From the NCBI GenBank assembly GCA_037044905.1, contig JBAOKB010000037.1:992001-1056000 (forward strand): a DNA stretch of 64,000 nt, written 5' to 3'. The stretch comes from Hortaea werneckii. Its lineage: Eukaryota > Ascomycota > Dothideomycetes > Mycosphaerellales > Teratosphaeriaceae. The position numbers and the translations under genes were made by a program. How positions within the stretch are numbered: position 1 is the first letter of the stretch; every line of letters begins with the position of its first letter. The notes under the pieces were generated by a model. The model saw only the letters and a program-made list of their open reading frames with translations. It did no database searches and had not been told where the DNA came from. Below are positions 1 to 12,787 of the stretch, one piece after another.

Positions 1-1741
1 TCGTCGACGGCAACATGATTCGCAAACCATCTGCATTGTAGGATCAACCATACCTTTGGATTCGCCCTCGCTCTTTGATGGTTCTGTTCCAATGCTGTTA
101 GCAATGTGCATGCGCGAATGTGGACAACGCGACGTCGAACGATGTCATCGGGGTGGGTATTGCACAATGGGGCCGCGAATGCGCCCGAGGGTAAGCGACG
201 ACACACCTGGTTGATTCCTCGTGTGAGGCGACGAGGTCATGCTCTTGTTGCTCAAATGGGGCGAATTAGTCGCAGATTGTCGAGAGGCTACCGCGGCCAT
301 GTTTGTCGATGGGGAGGTGCGAGATCGAGGATAAGTATGACGTATTGGCGCTGGTCGCTCGGGTCCTCAAGCTTGACTTCAGGTTCCTTCGCTTGACAGA
401 CTTCCCATGCACCAACGCTGGAAACCGCCTTCAAGTTGCTCACACTTTCTCTCAATATTCACAAATTTCTACGTTAATAGTCAGCAGAAAGTCCTGCGTG
501 CGATCTGCGACAAGACACGCGATGCGCCCGCAGCGAAGAGCCGACGAGCCGATGAAGCGTTTTGCTTTCTAATCCCTATCGGTCTGGGTGGCAAAACAGA
601 AGGGTAGCGCGTGCGGCATGTTGCGCGCATCATGAAAAGTCTGCGCTCCCATCGCGGGTGCCTCTCGTCGAGCTGCTGGCCTTGTCGCCTGCATCGATGA
701 ATGGGAATGGCAGATGGCGTCTACTCACCTCTTTGCGAACGCCGTTGATGGGCCTTGGCCACTGTTTCGGTCGTGCTTGCTGGGTCTGCAGTCAAGTGAC
801 GCAACCGCGTGCCAGACAAAGAGTCGGGGGCCTGATCGCGTGGCAAATGCAACCAAAAACAGCCAAGCGCTGCCTGAGGATACGCGAAATGAAAGGTAGT
901 AGTACAAACGTGACGCCGTACAGCTGGTGGCTTCGCGATGTCGTCAGGTCTGTCAATGCGTGTTGTTGCAGGAGGAGGAGTGACGTAGAGCACGTCAGAG
1001 GAGGGCACAGCGAACTTTTACAAGCCCGGGAAGCTGAGGAAGCCCGCTTAGCGGGCCGCGGAGCGCACGGGCCAGCTGCCTCATCAATCGCGATTTGCCA
1101 GCCGGGAGCGTTTCCAGAAGCTCCCTCGGCTTTCCGCCACTGCTGCCACCGACACGGCAATGGACTTGCATTGGCCACTCGTCCATCAGATGCTTCACTT
1201 TGGATCTCAGGACGCGTGGACGCCAGTCGAGCGCTGAGGGCATAGAGGCCATTACTCTACTACACTGTACTGTACTGTAGCTTGACAGCGATTTCGAGAC
1301 CTCTGTCGTGTCGCATTCGTGCACTCATCTTCCCTATGTTATTATTGACTCGTCATAAAACCCCCCGTATCAATCCGCAGATCGACGCGCAACCACCTCA
1401 GCCCGACTGGCGGAAACGCGTGCGCACCAATAATCTCCATCTCCAACCCTTCCGTCTCCTGTCATGCAGGAACACGACCAACAATCTCTTCACTGTATCA
1501 GCATCTTCGTTCTCTCGACGCCTGCCACTTGCCTGAGTTGACCATCACAATCACATACACAGGTGCCGACTCACCTGAAATTGTGATTGCGAAATTGTGA
1601 CGTGGAAACGACACTACTGCTGCCACTAGCAATTGCAATACAGAGCTGTAGACTCAAGCCTGAAAGCATATTCTGGAATCGGCTAGACCAAACCGAGCTC
1701 CGCCTATCAGAGCGAGCAGAGCCTTTTTCTCCCCAGGAAGC
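1..1741. other. Intergenic stretch, no supported gene
   Basis: Open frames up to 227 codons exist on both strands, but their translations are low-complexity, rich in Arg/Cys/Ser, overlap each other in several frames and show no recognisable domain. No tRNA cloverleaf or repeat family was recognised. The right end is presumably the promoter and 5' UTR of the small membrane protein gene that begins at 1742. Confidence 0.6.
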
Positions 1742-2170
1742 ATGAGCACTGCTACCACAATCTCTGGCTTCCGCATGGATGCCACCACCTGGACGCGGCT
1801 GGCGACTGCAGCGAGATGGACGCTGGCTGCAGAGCTTTTCCTAGGCGGTCAAGCCCGTCTGACCCGCCACCTCACCCCGGGACTGCACGACCGCGCAATG
1901 GCAAAGGCGCAAGGCTATCTACGATACTTGAGCTTCATCCCAGCCAGGAGTCCGACGGAACATTCTGTCTATATCGGCATGGCGATGTGTACCGCTGGAG
2001 GCCTACTATGTTTCCCTGCAACTAGGATTCAAGGTGCTTTGCTTAGCACGAGTCTGAGCCTTATGGGAATCTACAGCCAAGCGAGAATGGGCATTTCGTT
2101 TTGGCTACCTACGATTAATACCGTCTTAGGGAGTCTCATCGCATATGCCGACGTTCTGCGTCTAGGTTGA
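1742..2170 (+). CDS. Small DoxX-like integral membrane protein
   Basis: An intronless 142-residue protein starting at the ATG at 1742. It has about four hydrophobic segments (around residues 23-35, 75-92, 95-112 and 118-138), consistent with a small four-helix membrane protein of the DoxX-like type seen widely in filamentous fungi. There is no signal peptide apart from the first helix and no catalytic motif, so its function is unknown. It converges with the amidase gene: only 34 bp separate the two stop codons, so the 3' UTRs must overlap. The family call rests on hydrophobic layout and overall resemblance, not on a diagnostic residue. It could equally be an uncharacterised membrane protein from a metabolic locus. 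Confidence 0.55.
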   Translation: MSTATTISGFRMDATTWTRLATAARWTLAAELFLGGQARLTRHLTPGLHDRAMAKAQGYLRYLSFIPARSPTEHSVYIGMAMCTAGGLLCFPATRIQGALLSTSLSLMGIYSQARMGISFWLPTINTVLGSLIAYADVLRLG

Positions 2171-2204
2171 AAGGGTTGAATATTCAAGCTATCCAATACC
2201 ATCC

Positions 2205-4210
2205 CTACTGCGATTGCCGCTTGAAGAGTATATCTCCGCCGCTACCTTCACTGTAGCCTGCCATACTCGGCTCGAGAATGCCAGCAGCTACGAGATCTTG
2301 CACTAGGCCGAAGATCATCCCGTCGCAGCCGCGCGCCGCCATAATGTCAACAGTGACTGGGAGGACTTCCTCATGCAGCGTGATGTTAGAAAAGTAAGGA
2401 GCGGAGCCAACTAGGAAACGAAAACTAGGTCAGCTAAATGTGCACGTATGCAAATAGACGATGAAGGAGACTGTACATACGAGGAACAACAAAGTCTGGT
2501 CCGCCCCAGTATGGGCTCACTCTCGAGATTCCAAACCCGAATGGCGGCGTCGGCGGGTCGATGTACTTGTTCCGATAGTTGACATCTGCCTGTGAACCGA
2601 CATACAGCAATAGACTGTCACTACATGTTTGATTGTCAGGTACGAGGACTTCGCTCGAGAACCAATCGGCGAAGATCGTGCGGTTATGGTTTGCCACATC
2701 GACTTCCGAAGGCGGGTAAGAGTCCCCGAAAGCCCATCTAGCAAGCGGTGGCGGGTCCACTGCCGGTCGTCTTCCATCATGAACAGCGGCGTAGTCAGCG
2801 TAGAAAGGATCTCGGACAAGGCGCGTCTGCTGCTGTGCGATAATGATCGGATAGGTAAGGTTAAGGAAGTCAACAATGTCTTGCTCGGCTTCGGCAGGGT
2901 ACGTGGCGTTCCAGTCTTCCACGATGTCGTACTCAACTATCTGCGCGCCAATGAAGGAGCTGACATTGCCTAAGAAATCCATAAGCAGCTGGTCGCCGTC
3001 CTCTTCCACCGTCGTAGGGAACCCGTAGGCTTTGATCTCCTTTGGATACGCGTGCGTGATGGTAACATTGTCGAGGTACATGGCCTTTGCTGCTTCGGCC
3101 CAGATGTGAGGATCTCTGGTGAGGAAGCCAGCGGTATCGAGCTCAGGAGCCAAGGGCATCACGCCGTCTAAAGCAACCAGGTCGTGGCTGGGCCGGTTTC
3201 CGTACAGTCCTTGCACGTGACACGGACCTCTGATCGATCCGCCAGTGTCACTCCCGATGGTGAGATCTAGCCATGAGTATGCAGCCGCACCTGCACCAGG
3301 GCCAGAGGAAGAGCTGCTTGGATTCTGCATCCCATCCGCTCTAGGGTTAAATGGGGCATGGTAGTCCACCCAGTCAGCTGTGGCTTCCTCGCCATTGGCA
3401 AATTGTGAGGTTTTCATCTTGCCGACAATGATCGCGCCAGCATCGACGAGACGTTGGACAGACAGAGCGGTGACATTGGCAGGTGGGTAGAGATGATACC
3501 AAGCCCTATTTCCATTAGATGTCCGCACGCCTGCAATATCGTAGATATCTTTAACACCTAGTCTAACGCCGGCGAGCGGCTTCTCAGGCGTCTTGGTGAA
3601 GTATAGTCGACTCGGGACGGCGACTGCGAGGGACTGGCCAGCCATGTTCGCCGGGAGGACGCTGAAGCTACCATCGGATGCCGGGACCAACGTTTCGGAG
3701 AACGCTCCTTGAACATCACTGTAAAGCCTCCAAGCTTGGTATATGGCGCCGGAAGAGGACATGAAGTATGGTCCTGGCGGGATCGCGCTACCGTTGGTGA
3801 CATGGGTAGTCATAACAGCATCAGTATCATTTAGTTCTGGCAACTTGTCGCCATGGCCTCCCCATCCGTGACGTCCAGTAGGCTTCATGCCGGTGTATTG
3901 GATGTACACATTCTCCAGAAAGCCTGGTGAGAATACATCATCGACAGCGGTGAAGTTTGAGATGAGCGTATTGATGTTGCTATATCCTGGACCATCTGTG
4001 GTGATGACAGTGAGAGGAGTTAGGCCTCCTGAGCTTGCCGCTTTCTTGTGTAATGGACCATAATGCTCAACTGTTGTGACGGCTTCCGCTGGAACGTAGT
4101 AGGGTATACTATCCAACTCCACTCTGACCCGTGGGTGCAAAGGTGAAAGACGCAGCTGTTGCGAGGAAGTGTAACCCTGCAACAAGGGAGGACAAGCGGT
4201 TCGACAGCAT
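2205..4210 (-). CDS. Secreted amidase-signature family hydrolase (frame-shifted N-terminus)
   Basis: Amidase-signature hydrolase with the Arp1-like N-terminal domain common in fungi. The core shows the catalytic Lys in GVKDIYD, the Ser-rich SSSSSGPGAGA stretch, and the GSDTGGSIRGPC loop carrying the cis-Ser and nucleophile Ser. The last exon (2205-2410) follows a 70-bp intron (2411-2480, GTATGT...CTGAC...TAG) and gives a normal end (...LFKRQSQ), so the reading that simply runs through the intron is wrong. The main frame opens at 4248 with a non-secretory, Cys-rich start. An overlapping ATG at 4210 encodes a good signal peptide (MLSNRLSSLVAGLHFLATAA) in another frame. Removing one G from the GGG near 4130 joins it to the mature protein (...FAPT|VRVELDS). 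Several N-glycosylation sequons support secretion. Corrected length is about 644 aa. The physiological substrate cannot be read from sequence. Confidence 0.85.
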
Positions 4211-6147
4211 TGCTGTGAGGAGACGTAGCAGGAAGGGCTGCGGTCCATCGTTTTCGATGAGAGTGACAGAGGCCTTTATACATCGCCTAATGCTCGAATG
4301 AGCTCACACACATCTAGCAGGTCCACCATTGCAGTCATCATCCCGCTCCACCATAGCCACGCGAGTAGATAGCCACGCATGTTGCAGTTTCGGGCAGGCG
4401 AAAGAGTGGATTCGCTACTCCGCCGACTACATGCATACCCCAATTCCATCCTATCCGGGTCATTGGCATTGACAAAGCCCATCTCCATGCGTAACGAATA
4501 GAGATAAGGGTGCGTTTATCCACCGTATGGAGAAGGATGGAGTCGGCCAAGCGGGCAGTGGAGCGGCAGGCCCTTTCGGGCCTTGATAAGAGCATTGGCG
4601 TTTGCGGTCATCGAGCATTCTTTGAGTCACACTTCAGACTCGCGGTCACCGTCTGCCACGTCTTGCCGTGCATCGCGGGCGAGGCGCAAAGATACAGAAC
4701 ACGGTGACAATGCTCAGAGGTCCAGCGGTGGAAAGTCCACAAAGCCGAGATCGTCCGGTCCATGGCACTTTCCACGAGAACGTAACAACACTGTCCGGAC
4801 AAGACCGACAAAGGATTTGGCTTATAAAAGCCGTGCCCGTCTCCAAAACTTATTGGAATCAATTGCAATGGCCCAAATCGTCTACGCGTAACGTGAGAAG
4901 CCACCAGATGCAGTCGGATCATTTCAAATCCAGCAACCCCAACACTAACCCTAACATTCGGCAATCTATGCTATGTATACCACCTCTACCGAGATTGCCG
5001 TATCGAGATGAGATACCCATGTCGACCACAATAGGAGAACTGACAGGGATTCGGCGACTGCGGGATACGAACAGCGTAAATAAAGACGTGAGCAAGATCG
5101 GTGAAACCAGCACGCGCTGCAAACAACGACGACATGTGCCTATCCCAAGCTTGGAACACTCGTTTTGTCCGGAACAATGTGTACTACGAAAGCGACAACA
5201 CTAGGAGAAAAATGGAAGAGAGGTCTTGAAACAATCCCTCTTCAAAATGACAGAAAATCATCTCGATACAATAAAAGCCTGAAACTCTAACCGTCCGTTC
5301 CCTTATCCACCCTCAGAACCCAGCAACGCCTTGAACAATTCAGCGGGAACCCCCCCTTTTAAAAGCCTCGATTTCGTTCGGGCCCAATTCATTCCAGCCC
5401 AGATTGCCTGCCCTTCAGCACCAATGATTCACCCATCCCCCCTGGTTCCGGTGGTGTATAGAGAGAGTGCTAAAAAAACAAAAAAAAAAAACAAAAAGGA
5501 AGAAATGCCCAAAATTTCTAGACGGTGCAACTCCCTCCGCCTCCACTTTGCACACCTTGAAAAGAAAAAAAGAAAAGAAAAGAAAAGGCCAAGACCCAGA
5601 ACCCCATTCACGTTCAATTCCCGTCGGCGATGAGCTCCATGATGTCCAGAGGGGTTAAAAAAGGAAGAGGAAAGAGGAGAAAGAACGAAAAAAGCCAACG
5701 CGCCAAAAAGTTGGTAGGGCAGTAGCAAAGCAGTCATAAATCTTATGGTATCGCAGGAAATTTTGCTTCTTGTTCCTTTTTTCTTATCCTCAATGAGCGG
5801 ATGTTCTTTTTTGTTTTTCTTCTCTCGTTTCTGCTAACCATTGCAAGAAAAAGACCCTGCTACTGCCGCAATAACCAGTGGCGTCTAGGTTCCCATCCAT
5901 CACCCGATTTCCTTCCCTTTTTAAACACAATCATCAGGAGCAGCGAAGAACCGAAGCAGGCCGTCGAAAATACAGATCAACCAAATGGCCCACCTCATCG
6001 TTCGCCTCGAGCTCGAGCAACTTTTCGAACTCGGCTCGGTCGACTGCCTCGGCCTGCTCGTCCTGCGGAGAAGGCGTGGAAGGGATGGTCGAGCCGACGT
6101 CGGAGGAGTAATGGCTGCTCGAGATAGTGGTGCGGACAGGGAGACTA
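4211..6147. other. Intergenic stretch between amidase promoter and Flc-like 3' end
   Basis: No supported gene. The left part is the promoter of the minus-strand amidase; the right part (about 5800-6147) is probably the 3' UTR of the Flc-like gene. A-rich runs occur at 5470-5500 and 5560-5590. Open frames here (for example 4668-5204) lack domain character. Confidence 0.55.
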
Positions 6148-8418
6148 TTAATCGTATCCCGCGCCTCGTTGCCATGGGCTAGGACTCCCGCCTGAGGATT
6201 GCTGACGAAAATCCTGGCTGTGGTTCATCATGGACGTGGTCTGGCTAGGCTCGTAGGGTGAGACTGCTCTTTCCCGGGTCTGATACGAAGGGGGCATGTG
6301 TCTGCCGCTGCCGACGTCCATGGATGGGTATTGGCCGCCCTGATAGGCGGTCTGCTGGGATTGCAAACGTGAGGGGTCGCTTGAGCTGCCGCCGGACAAG
6401 CTGTCGTCGTCGTCCTCGATGCGTGCGCCGGTCTTGTTCCAGCCATGCTTGGAATCGCCACGCGCCGTCGCGCCTAAGGCGTCGAGCTCGGTGGTGAGTT
6501 GTGATTGCGACTTGATGAAGCTGCCGCGGTCGTCTCGCATCGGCTGATAGCGCGTGTCGGGGTTCTTGGCGCAGACGGCCACGACGGAGGCAATGAGAAC
6601 GATGATCAATAGCACAAGCGAGAAGATGGCGTTGTAGATGAAGAATATGACACCCATGACACCAGTGACGATTCCCTAAAGATGAAGTTAGCAATGCACA
6701 TCTCAATCAAATGTAGCGGTTGAACTTACTGGTTGGTCAAAGATCCTAGTAAATACCAGCAAGAAAATGGAGCTGATGAAGTTGATGACCGCAATCGAAA
6801 TGTTGAAGGCGTTGGTCTTCTTGTCCATGTAAGGCCTCATGACGCAGACGAGAATCAAGAAGCAGGCCTCGATAATGACAAGCGCAATGGCCTGCACGGT
6901 GCCGTTGCCTTGAGCCAGAGCCACGAAGAGACCCTTGATTAAAATGTAAACCAGGATTGGCACAACGAAGTAGTATGCAGTAGCCTTGAACTGGACATAA
7001 AGGAAGCCCCACTTGTTCAATGACACAGGGTCAGAGTAGAGAATGTATGCTGGGTTCTTGTGCATGGCAATGCTTCGGCGTGCGAGCCTGATGACTTTGC
7101 TTGAAGCCCAGGCAAGGATGGCCAACATGGTGAAGATGGTAAAGACAGCCAATACCATTTCGGCGCTAGAGTCGTTCCGAGTGAATTCCCAGAAGCAGAG
7201 GACGACCATTTGCGGGAAACCAATCAGCACAATGCGGAACAGAATGCCCTTCAGCACAGTTGTCCAGCCGTTGCGGAAGTCCTGGAACTTGTCGCCTTTC
7301 ATCTTGCCCATCTTGACGAGCAACTCGCAGAAGAGCTTGAAGATGAGGACACCGAGGACGACGAACATAACGAAGACGACGAAGAAGATGTAGCCTGTCA
7401 AGAAGATGTTGGTCACTTCGATGCCATCGCGGAAGCCGACACGCTGAATACCGTGGATAGTGATAGTATTCGATGTGTCGGAGCCGCTAGAGCCTCCGGC
7501 ATTCGTGCGGGCTTGGAGCGCCTGGCGCTGGAGGCCATTTGCAGCTCGATCCATAAGATAGACCATTGGCTCGACCGCGCGCTTCTGGACTTCCACGGAG
7601 ATTGTGCCCAGGCTCGAGAGAAGCGTTGACGGGGTGCCACCGGTAGCGCGCTGGTACCACGTCGCAATGTTTTGAATGAAGTCGACCTGAATGATACCCA
7701 TGCTCCACTGGAAGTTCTGTGTCCAAGAGGCAACAATAGGAGGGAGGTCGACTGCCGTCATGCCGATAAACGCTTGCGCCTGGAAGTAGCCGAAAAGCGA
7801 GAGCGCCATGGCCGCAACGTGCGCCGCAGTATTCGAGTGCCCAAGACCAGACGTGATGGCCGATGCGACGAGCGCAAGACCAGACACCACTGCTACCGTC
7901 CATGCTACACCTTTCTGGTCTACGGTCTTGCCGTTCGATAATTCTGCTTCAACGCAGGCCGCTGAAATGCCGGTGTCGGTGTTGTTGAAGTAGACTTGGA
8001 CCTTGGCGTCCAAATCCGGCACGGTGTATGCAATACCGGGGACCTGAGCCAGGGCATCCCCAGGAATATCGAGGTTCGAAGGCGGCAAGTTGATCTGGCC
8101 CTCGTTCATGGGGCAGAGTCCGGTGAGATCGGAATCGCAGGGGTTCAGGTTGTGCTCGTAGACCCGCAGTCCGTAGGCGAAGACGACGAGATCGATGGTG
8201 ACATTGCCGGTGATGGTACTGACACCGACCACACTGAAAGATAAACTGTTATTTGAGGGGGTGAGCACGACATCGAACTGGGTCGCACTGAAGTTGTTGT
8301 TCGCCTGGCAGGGGTTGAGGGAGTCGGAGTAGAGCATGCGCTCAGCGGATGCGCATGGAAGGATGGCGAGTAGCAAGCATATTAACGTGGAGAGTAGTGG
8401 CGACTTCATTATTATCAT
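6148..8418 (-). CDS. Flc/TRP-like polytopic membrane protein (ML-like domain)
   Basis: Two exons (6730-8418 and 6148-6675) around a 54-bp intron (GTAAGT...TTTAG) encode about 738 residues. Start is placed at the ATG at 8418 (or 8409), because a signal peptide ending in LPCASA follows at once; the frame stays open further upstream but that part is non-secretory. The mature N-terminus (ERMLYSDSLNPC...) is the Cys-containing luminal ML-like domain with several N-glycosylation sites. About nine membrane helices follow, matching the fungal flavin-carrier/TRP-like family (yeast Flc1-3, fission yeast Pkd2). The 160-residue tail is hydrophilic, Ser/Gln/Gly-rich and presumably cytosolic. Family members act at the ER and plasma membrane in calcium homeostasis, haem/FAD transport and wall integrity; which role applies here is inference. 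The gene is intact. Confidence 0.9.
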
Positions 8419-10534
8419 TGTAGTATTGTGGTCGCGGTGTAGAAGGAGGAGTCGATCGGGGCGGATGCTGTCGAGGCGTGCTCGTGGCAAGCGCCGGACG
8501 AGCCGGGTAGCGACTGTGCGGAGGTCAAGACGGCGGCGGCGGCGGCGGCGGTGGCGGTGATGATATTATTATGGTACTGCAGGTCGTCGATTGCTGGTGG
8601 AATGTGTTTGTGTGTTGGTGGTGATGAGCGAGTGACGACAATGAAAGAGGGATGAGTGTCTGTGTGTGTGTACTGCTCTGTCCGCGGGAGGTTGGCAGCG
8701 CAGCAGAGCGTTGCGGGAGTGTTGTGGTCGCAAAGGGAACGGCGGCGAATCAGCGTTGCGGAGGTTGCGAGGCTCAGAGTCTCACTACCCTGCTCAACCT
8801 CACTGCTGACGCAGTCGACCTTGGAATAGCAACCCGGGTCAGAAGTCTTGGGCTCTCTGTTTTTGGGTTGGCCCACGACTACACAAGATTTCGACTCGTG
8901 TTGGTCTGGAGAATGCCCCGTAATAATAACCAAGGAAAGATGAAGGAAATGCAGTACGGTAGTGAGTGAATAGGAAAAACCTGGGCACTCACTCTGCCTC
9001 AGTCCCTAGGTAGGTAGTACGGCGGTAGGAAAGGAGGGTGGCGCAGCTCGCAGGAATGTCGAGGACCAGTTATCCCTGAGCCTTGGCCGACCGACAAGTC
9101 TGGGCCACGCACGCGCCGGTTGCGCGTTCAAATGGAACGCGCCAGCGACAAAGCGGGGAGTGGAGCGCCAAACGTGCGTGGAGCTCCATCTCCGTATTGC
9201 ACTCGCTTCTTCATTTCATGGGAAACCCTATTCCTGCTCCAATCCATGGATGTCACTCAATCCCAATAATGAAATCGCGCACACCTCCTTGGCCCCATTC
9301 AATCAAAGTTTAGCGATCCTCTCTCCTCGAATCTTGCTCTGACCTTGCGCTCGGCAGTCTCCATGTTGGTCGTCTCGTCGTGATGATCTACAACCCATCA
9401 CTTGCGACGCTGTTACTAATCGGAAAGCACCCTGCTGTAGCAACGACGGTTTCGCATAGCAGCAACCCTCCACGTGATCAACATCCTAGTTTGAAATGGT
9501 CGCGCACTGTGTATATGTATGTTGCATGCTCTCTGACTGCTTTCCCTGGGCTGCTTACGGACAAAAGGAAATGCGGTTCAGTACAGAACAACCACATGAT
9601 GAGGCATCCAACTCCACATAGGACTACATCACATAACATTTGGCATTGACGCTTGTCGTACTCGCAGACAAAACAGCATTGGGAGGCTACGCTTGTTATT
9701 TCTCTCATGAAATCAACCCGCCAGTGTGGTAGCATTTGGACGCCCACATGAATAAGGATGGGTTGTGTGCTGCACGCCACCAACCCATACGGGCAGGCCT
9801 ATTAGTGGCGCAGCTTTCCCTCTGTATCTCGTTTTCGCACCCCCCATCAAACCGCAACCCTTTTCAATTATAGTGCAATAAGCATGGTGGTGAGGCTTTC
9901 GCGTACTGAACAGCGATGAGCCGTACGAAAAGTCCAAGAAGCATCCCTTCCTTCCTCCTTAGGCATCTATGTCGCTCTGAAGCCGGTCTTCCAGCTGCTT
10001 CCAGGACCTCTGCAACAACGACACCTCCGGACGTGCCTAATCCACTACAAGAAACATTAAGCTCGAGATGGATTTGGGTAAAACAATGCCGAGGGAACGC
10101 ACTACATCTACTGCCCACTTGGCCCCATGAATCCCACATATCCCGAGATCCCGAACTGCCCACTCTGCCTTGTCTCGCCAGCTGCGTAAGCCATGAACAA
10201 TCTCCCCTCCAATGGCTTCACGACAACGATGTGGATGCCGATACGGCTGCGTGCGGGGCCCCATGCCAGATGCCCTGGGGTTACTGAAAACCACTGCCCT
10301 ACCTCCTACTACAGACTGCTTACTCGAAGAAACGGGATTGGTGGGGGCGTGGCCATCTTGGAGTAATATGACACCCTCCATACCCTATCCATCATCCACT
10401 CTCTACCTACCACCTCCGACGCGGCCAAGGACGTGTGAAAGAGGCTTAGCACGCTTATTCGCAAGAGAGAAGCACTACCGTGACCATCTTGCCTCCGGCT
10501 GGCAACAACCTGCTGTCAGCAGGCGTGACAGAAG
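8419..10534. other. Divergent intergenic region (Flc-like / MFS), no gene seen
   Basis: A 2.1-kb region between two divergently transcribed genes. It holds a CGG/GGC microsatellite near 8528-8556 (probably in the Flc-like 5' UTR) and short GT repeats near 8660. No supported coding region: all frames are short, mutually overlapping and without domain character. Confidence 0.55.
8528..8556. repeat. (CGG)n microsatellite
   Basis: A short run of CGG/GGC units with one GGT interruption lies about 110-140 bp upstream of the Flc-like start codon, so it is likely in its promoter or 5' leader. No function is implied. Confidence 0.75.
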
Positions 10535-12695
10535 ATGGAGACGGCTAAAGACACCACGGTCGAAGCCTTCGAGTACGGCGAAGTCTCTAAACTCGACGCC
10601 TCCAAACCAACGGGAGATGTCGCTCTCCTCGATGCCGCTGGCCATGTCCGGCGCGTGCCAACGCCTAGCTCGGATCCGAACGATCCTTGAATATGCACAA
10701 GTGGAGGAAGCTAGGTGTTATTATCACCTGTTGCTGGTTCTCCATCTTCTCGTTGTAAGTAGGGTCTTGAGGAGATGCCGCTTTCATCAGCAATGGTGAG
10801 GACTGACCATCTTTCACTGTGCTCGTCGAACAGGGTACTGTAGGAGGCGCTGGACCGATTCTGCCCGTCTGGATAAAGCTATATGCTCCGAGGGGGATCG
10901 GCTCGCAGGAGGTTGTGAATCTGACGACTTACCCTAGTCTTGTGATGGCTTTTGGTAAGGGTTTGGCCAGTTGAAAGCAACGTAATGTAAAAAGGAAAAA
11001 TGTTCCAAGTGCGCTAATGCGGCAGGATAGGTAGTTTCCTCATCCTTCCCCTTTCGATCGTCTTCGGTCGTCGTCCTGTGCTCCTGGGATGCTGCTTGTT
11101 GGTAACCGGATCTACGATTGGTAAGAGGATTTCCTCCCGGGAGACGCTCAAACGACTCACGCTGACGATTCCTTCCCTTCAAACCCAGGTGCTGCCAAAA
11201 GTACCACCTACCAAGCCCACATGGCGTGTCGAATCCTGCAGGGCGTAGCCACTGGCGCCACCGATCCGTCCTACCGCTCATCATCACGGACATCTCGTTC
11301 CTGAACGAGCGCGGGCTGCTGTTCGGCGCGTACTGGGGCACGCAGAACCTGATCAACGCCATCTTCACCATCACCGTCAGCTTCCTGGTCGCCGACACGA
11401 ATTGGCAATGGTTCTACTGGCTGCTGCTGATCCTCGCCGTCGTTGGAACCCTCATGGTCTTCTTCATCGTCCCGGAGACCCGGTATTATCGCTCGCCGCA
11501 GGCTATCGATGGCCAGATCTACCATACGGATGAGTTCGGCGTCACGCAGGCCTTCTCCGTCGCGGACGCGGAACGGTTGGGTCTCCCCACCGATGCAAGT
11601 CCGGATGAGGCAGATGTTCCGAAGTTGTCGTACCGGCAGACCCTGCAGGTGTTCTACACGCCTGCTCCAGGGGCTCTGAAGTTGGGTCTCGGGACGTTTG
11701 CGAAGATGATCTCGGCTATGAGTTCGCCGGCTGTGGTTTGGGCCGTCCTGGCAACGTCCATCAGCCTTGGAGTGGGCATTTCCATGACTCTTACCTATGG
11801 AACCATCCTTGACGGGGGACTTTGGGTGGTCAGAAGCCTCCGTTGGCTTGGTGAATGTGAGTAATGCGGACCTCGCCGCAGAAGGCGACCTCCATGCTAA
11901 CTACCCTCCAGTGCGGAATCTTCCCAGCATCTCTCTTTTCAATGTTCTTCGCTGGTTACCTCGGCGACAAGCTGAACCTGTTCCTGGCCAAGAGGCGAGG
12001 TGGCGTGCACAAGCCTGAAGACTCCCTCGTCTCTTTGTTCTTCCCCACGCTCGTCAGCGCCATAGGCATCATCATCTACGCACTGACAGCGCAGCGACCG
12101 GAGACGCATAGCTATTGGGGAATAGTCATGGGTATCTTCCACTAAAAGAGTTCCCCTCTAGAGAATTTGGGCTAATACCATCCAGGTTGGACACTGTACG
12201 AGTTCGGATTTATCGTCGCGCTAATCACAGCGACGCATTTTGCCGCGGAAGCGTACCCTCAGAATCCTGGTCCTGCGCTGGTGTTGGTAGTCGGTCTCAA
12301 GAATGTGGTTTCGTTTGGTAGGCAATGTGCCAGGCTGCATGAGTCCCAATTTCATACTAACTTTTCGGATAGGTGCTTCGTTCGGCATCACGCCTATGGT
12401 GCACAAGTAAGTCCTTGTCCTTCTATCGTGGATAAAACCGGTTACTAATGTTTGATGGTAGGTTCGACTATCTTACCGCATACATGATCGTAAGTATTTC
12501 TCATCTCCCACCACCATGAGCTTGAGATTAATGATGGGTTGCAGCTCTTCGGAATCTTCGTCGGCATCTTCGCTTGCGGTGTACCAGTGTACTTCCTCAA
12601 TCCCAAGGTGAGTTTGGCTTCTCCAGGACCAGCTGACATCTTACTAAAGGTTGATACAGTGGCGCGAGCTCGTGAGTCGAAAACAGCAAGGATAA
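10535..12695 (+). CDS. DHA1-type MFS transporter, ten exons, several frameshifts
   Basis: Major facilitator transporter of the fungal DHA1-like (MFS_1) group. Exons: 10535-10754, 10834-10954, 11026-11120, 11189-11856, 11912-12131, 12186-12317, 12373-12406, 12462-12489, 12545-12607, 12660-12695. All introns have GT-AG ends and most have CTRAY-like branch sites. Recognisable segments include the TM1 start (MHKWRKLGVIITCCW), the cytosolic motif FGRRPV after TM2, MACRILQGVATGA, WYWLLLIL-type TM5-6 and a final KWRELVSRKQQG. Five frame shifts are needed: -1 near 10687, 10754 (intron-1 donor), 11026 (intron-2 acceptor) and 11264, and +1 near 11809. With these corrected the length is about 539 aa, normal for the family. 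Splice sites look functional and I see no nonsense substitution apart from the shifts. The substrate is unknown. It converges on the MDR gene with a 92-bp gap. Confidence 0.8.
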
Positions 12696-12787
12696 ATTCG
12701 GAACATGTCCCCGTCTGCACGGTGAAGCCAGCAGCGTATGGCTTTGGGTCATAAACGTAGTCTTATTGACCTTTCCACGATCTGAAT

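Noticed and set aside
562..1245. 227-codon open frame on the plus strand
   Set aside because: Composition is Arg/Cys/Ser-rich without any domain, and it overlaps other open frames on both strands; it looks like GC-driven chance.
4938..4960. CCCTAAC motif resembling a telomere repeat
   Set aside because: Only one clear unit plus a partial one, within ordinary intergenic sequence; not an array.
4668..5204. 178-codon open frame in the amidase/Flc intergenic region
   Set aside because: No domain, no splice context and several equally long overlapping frames.
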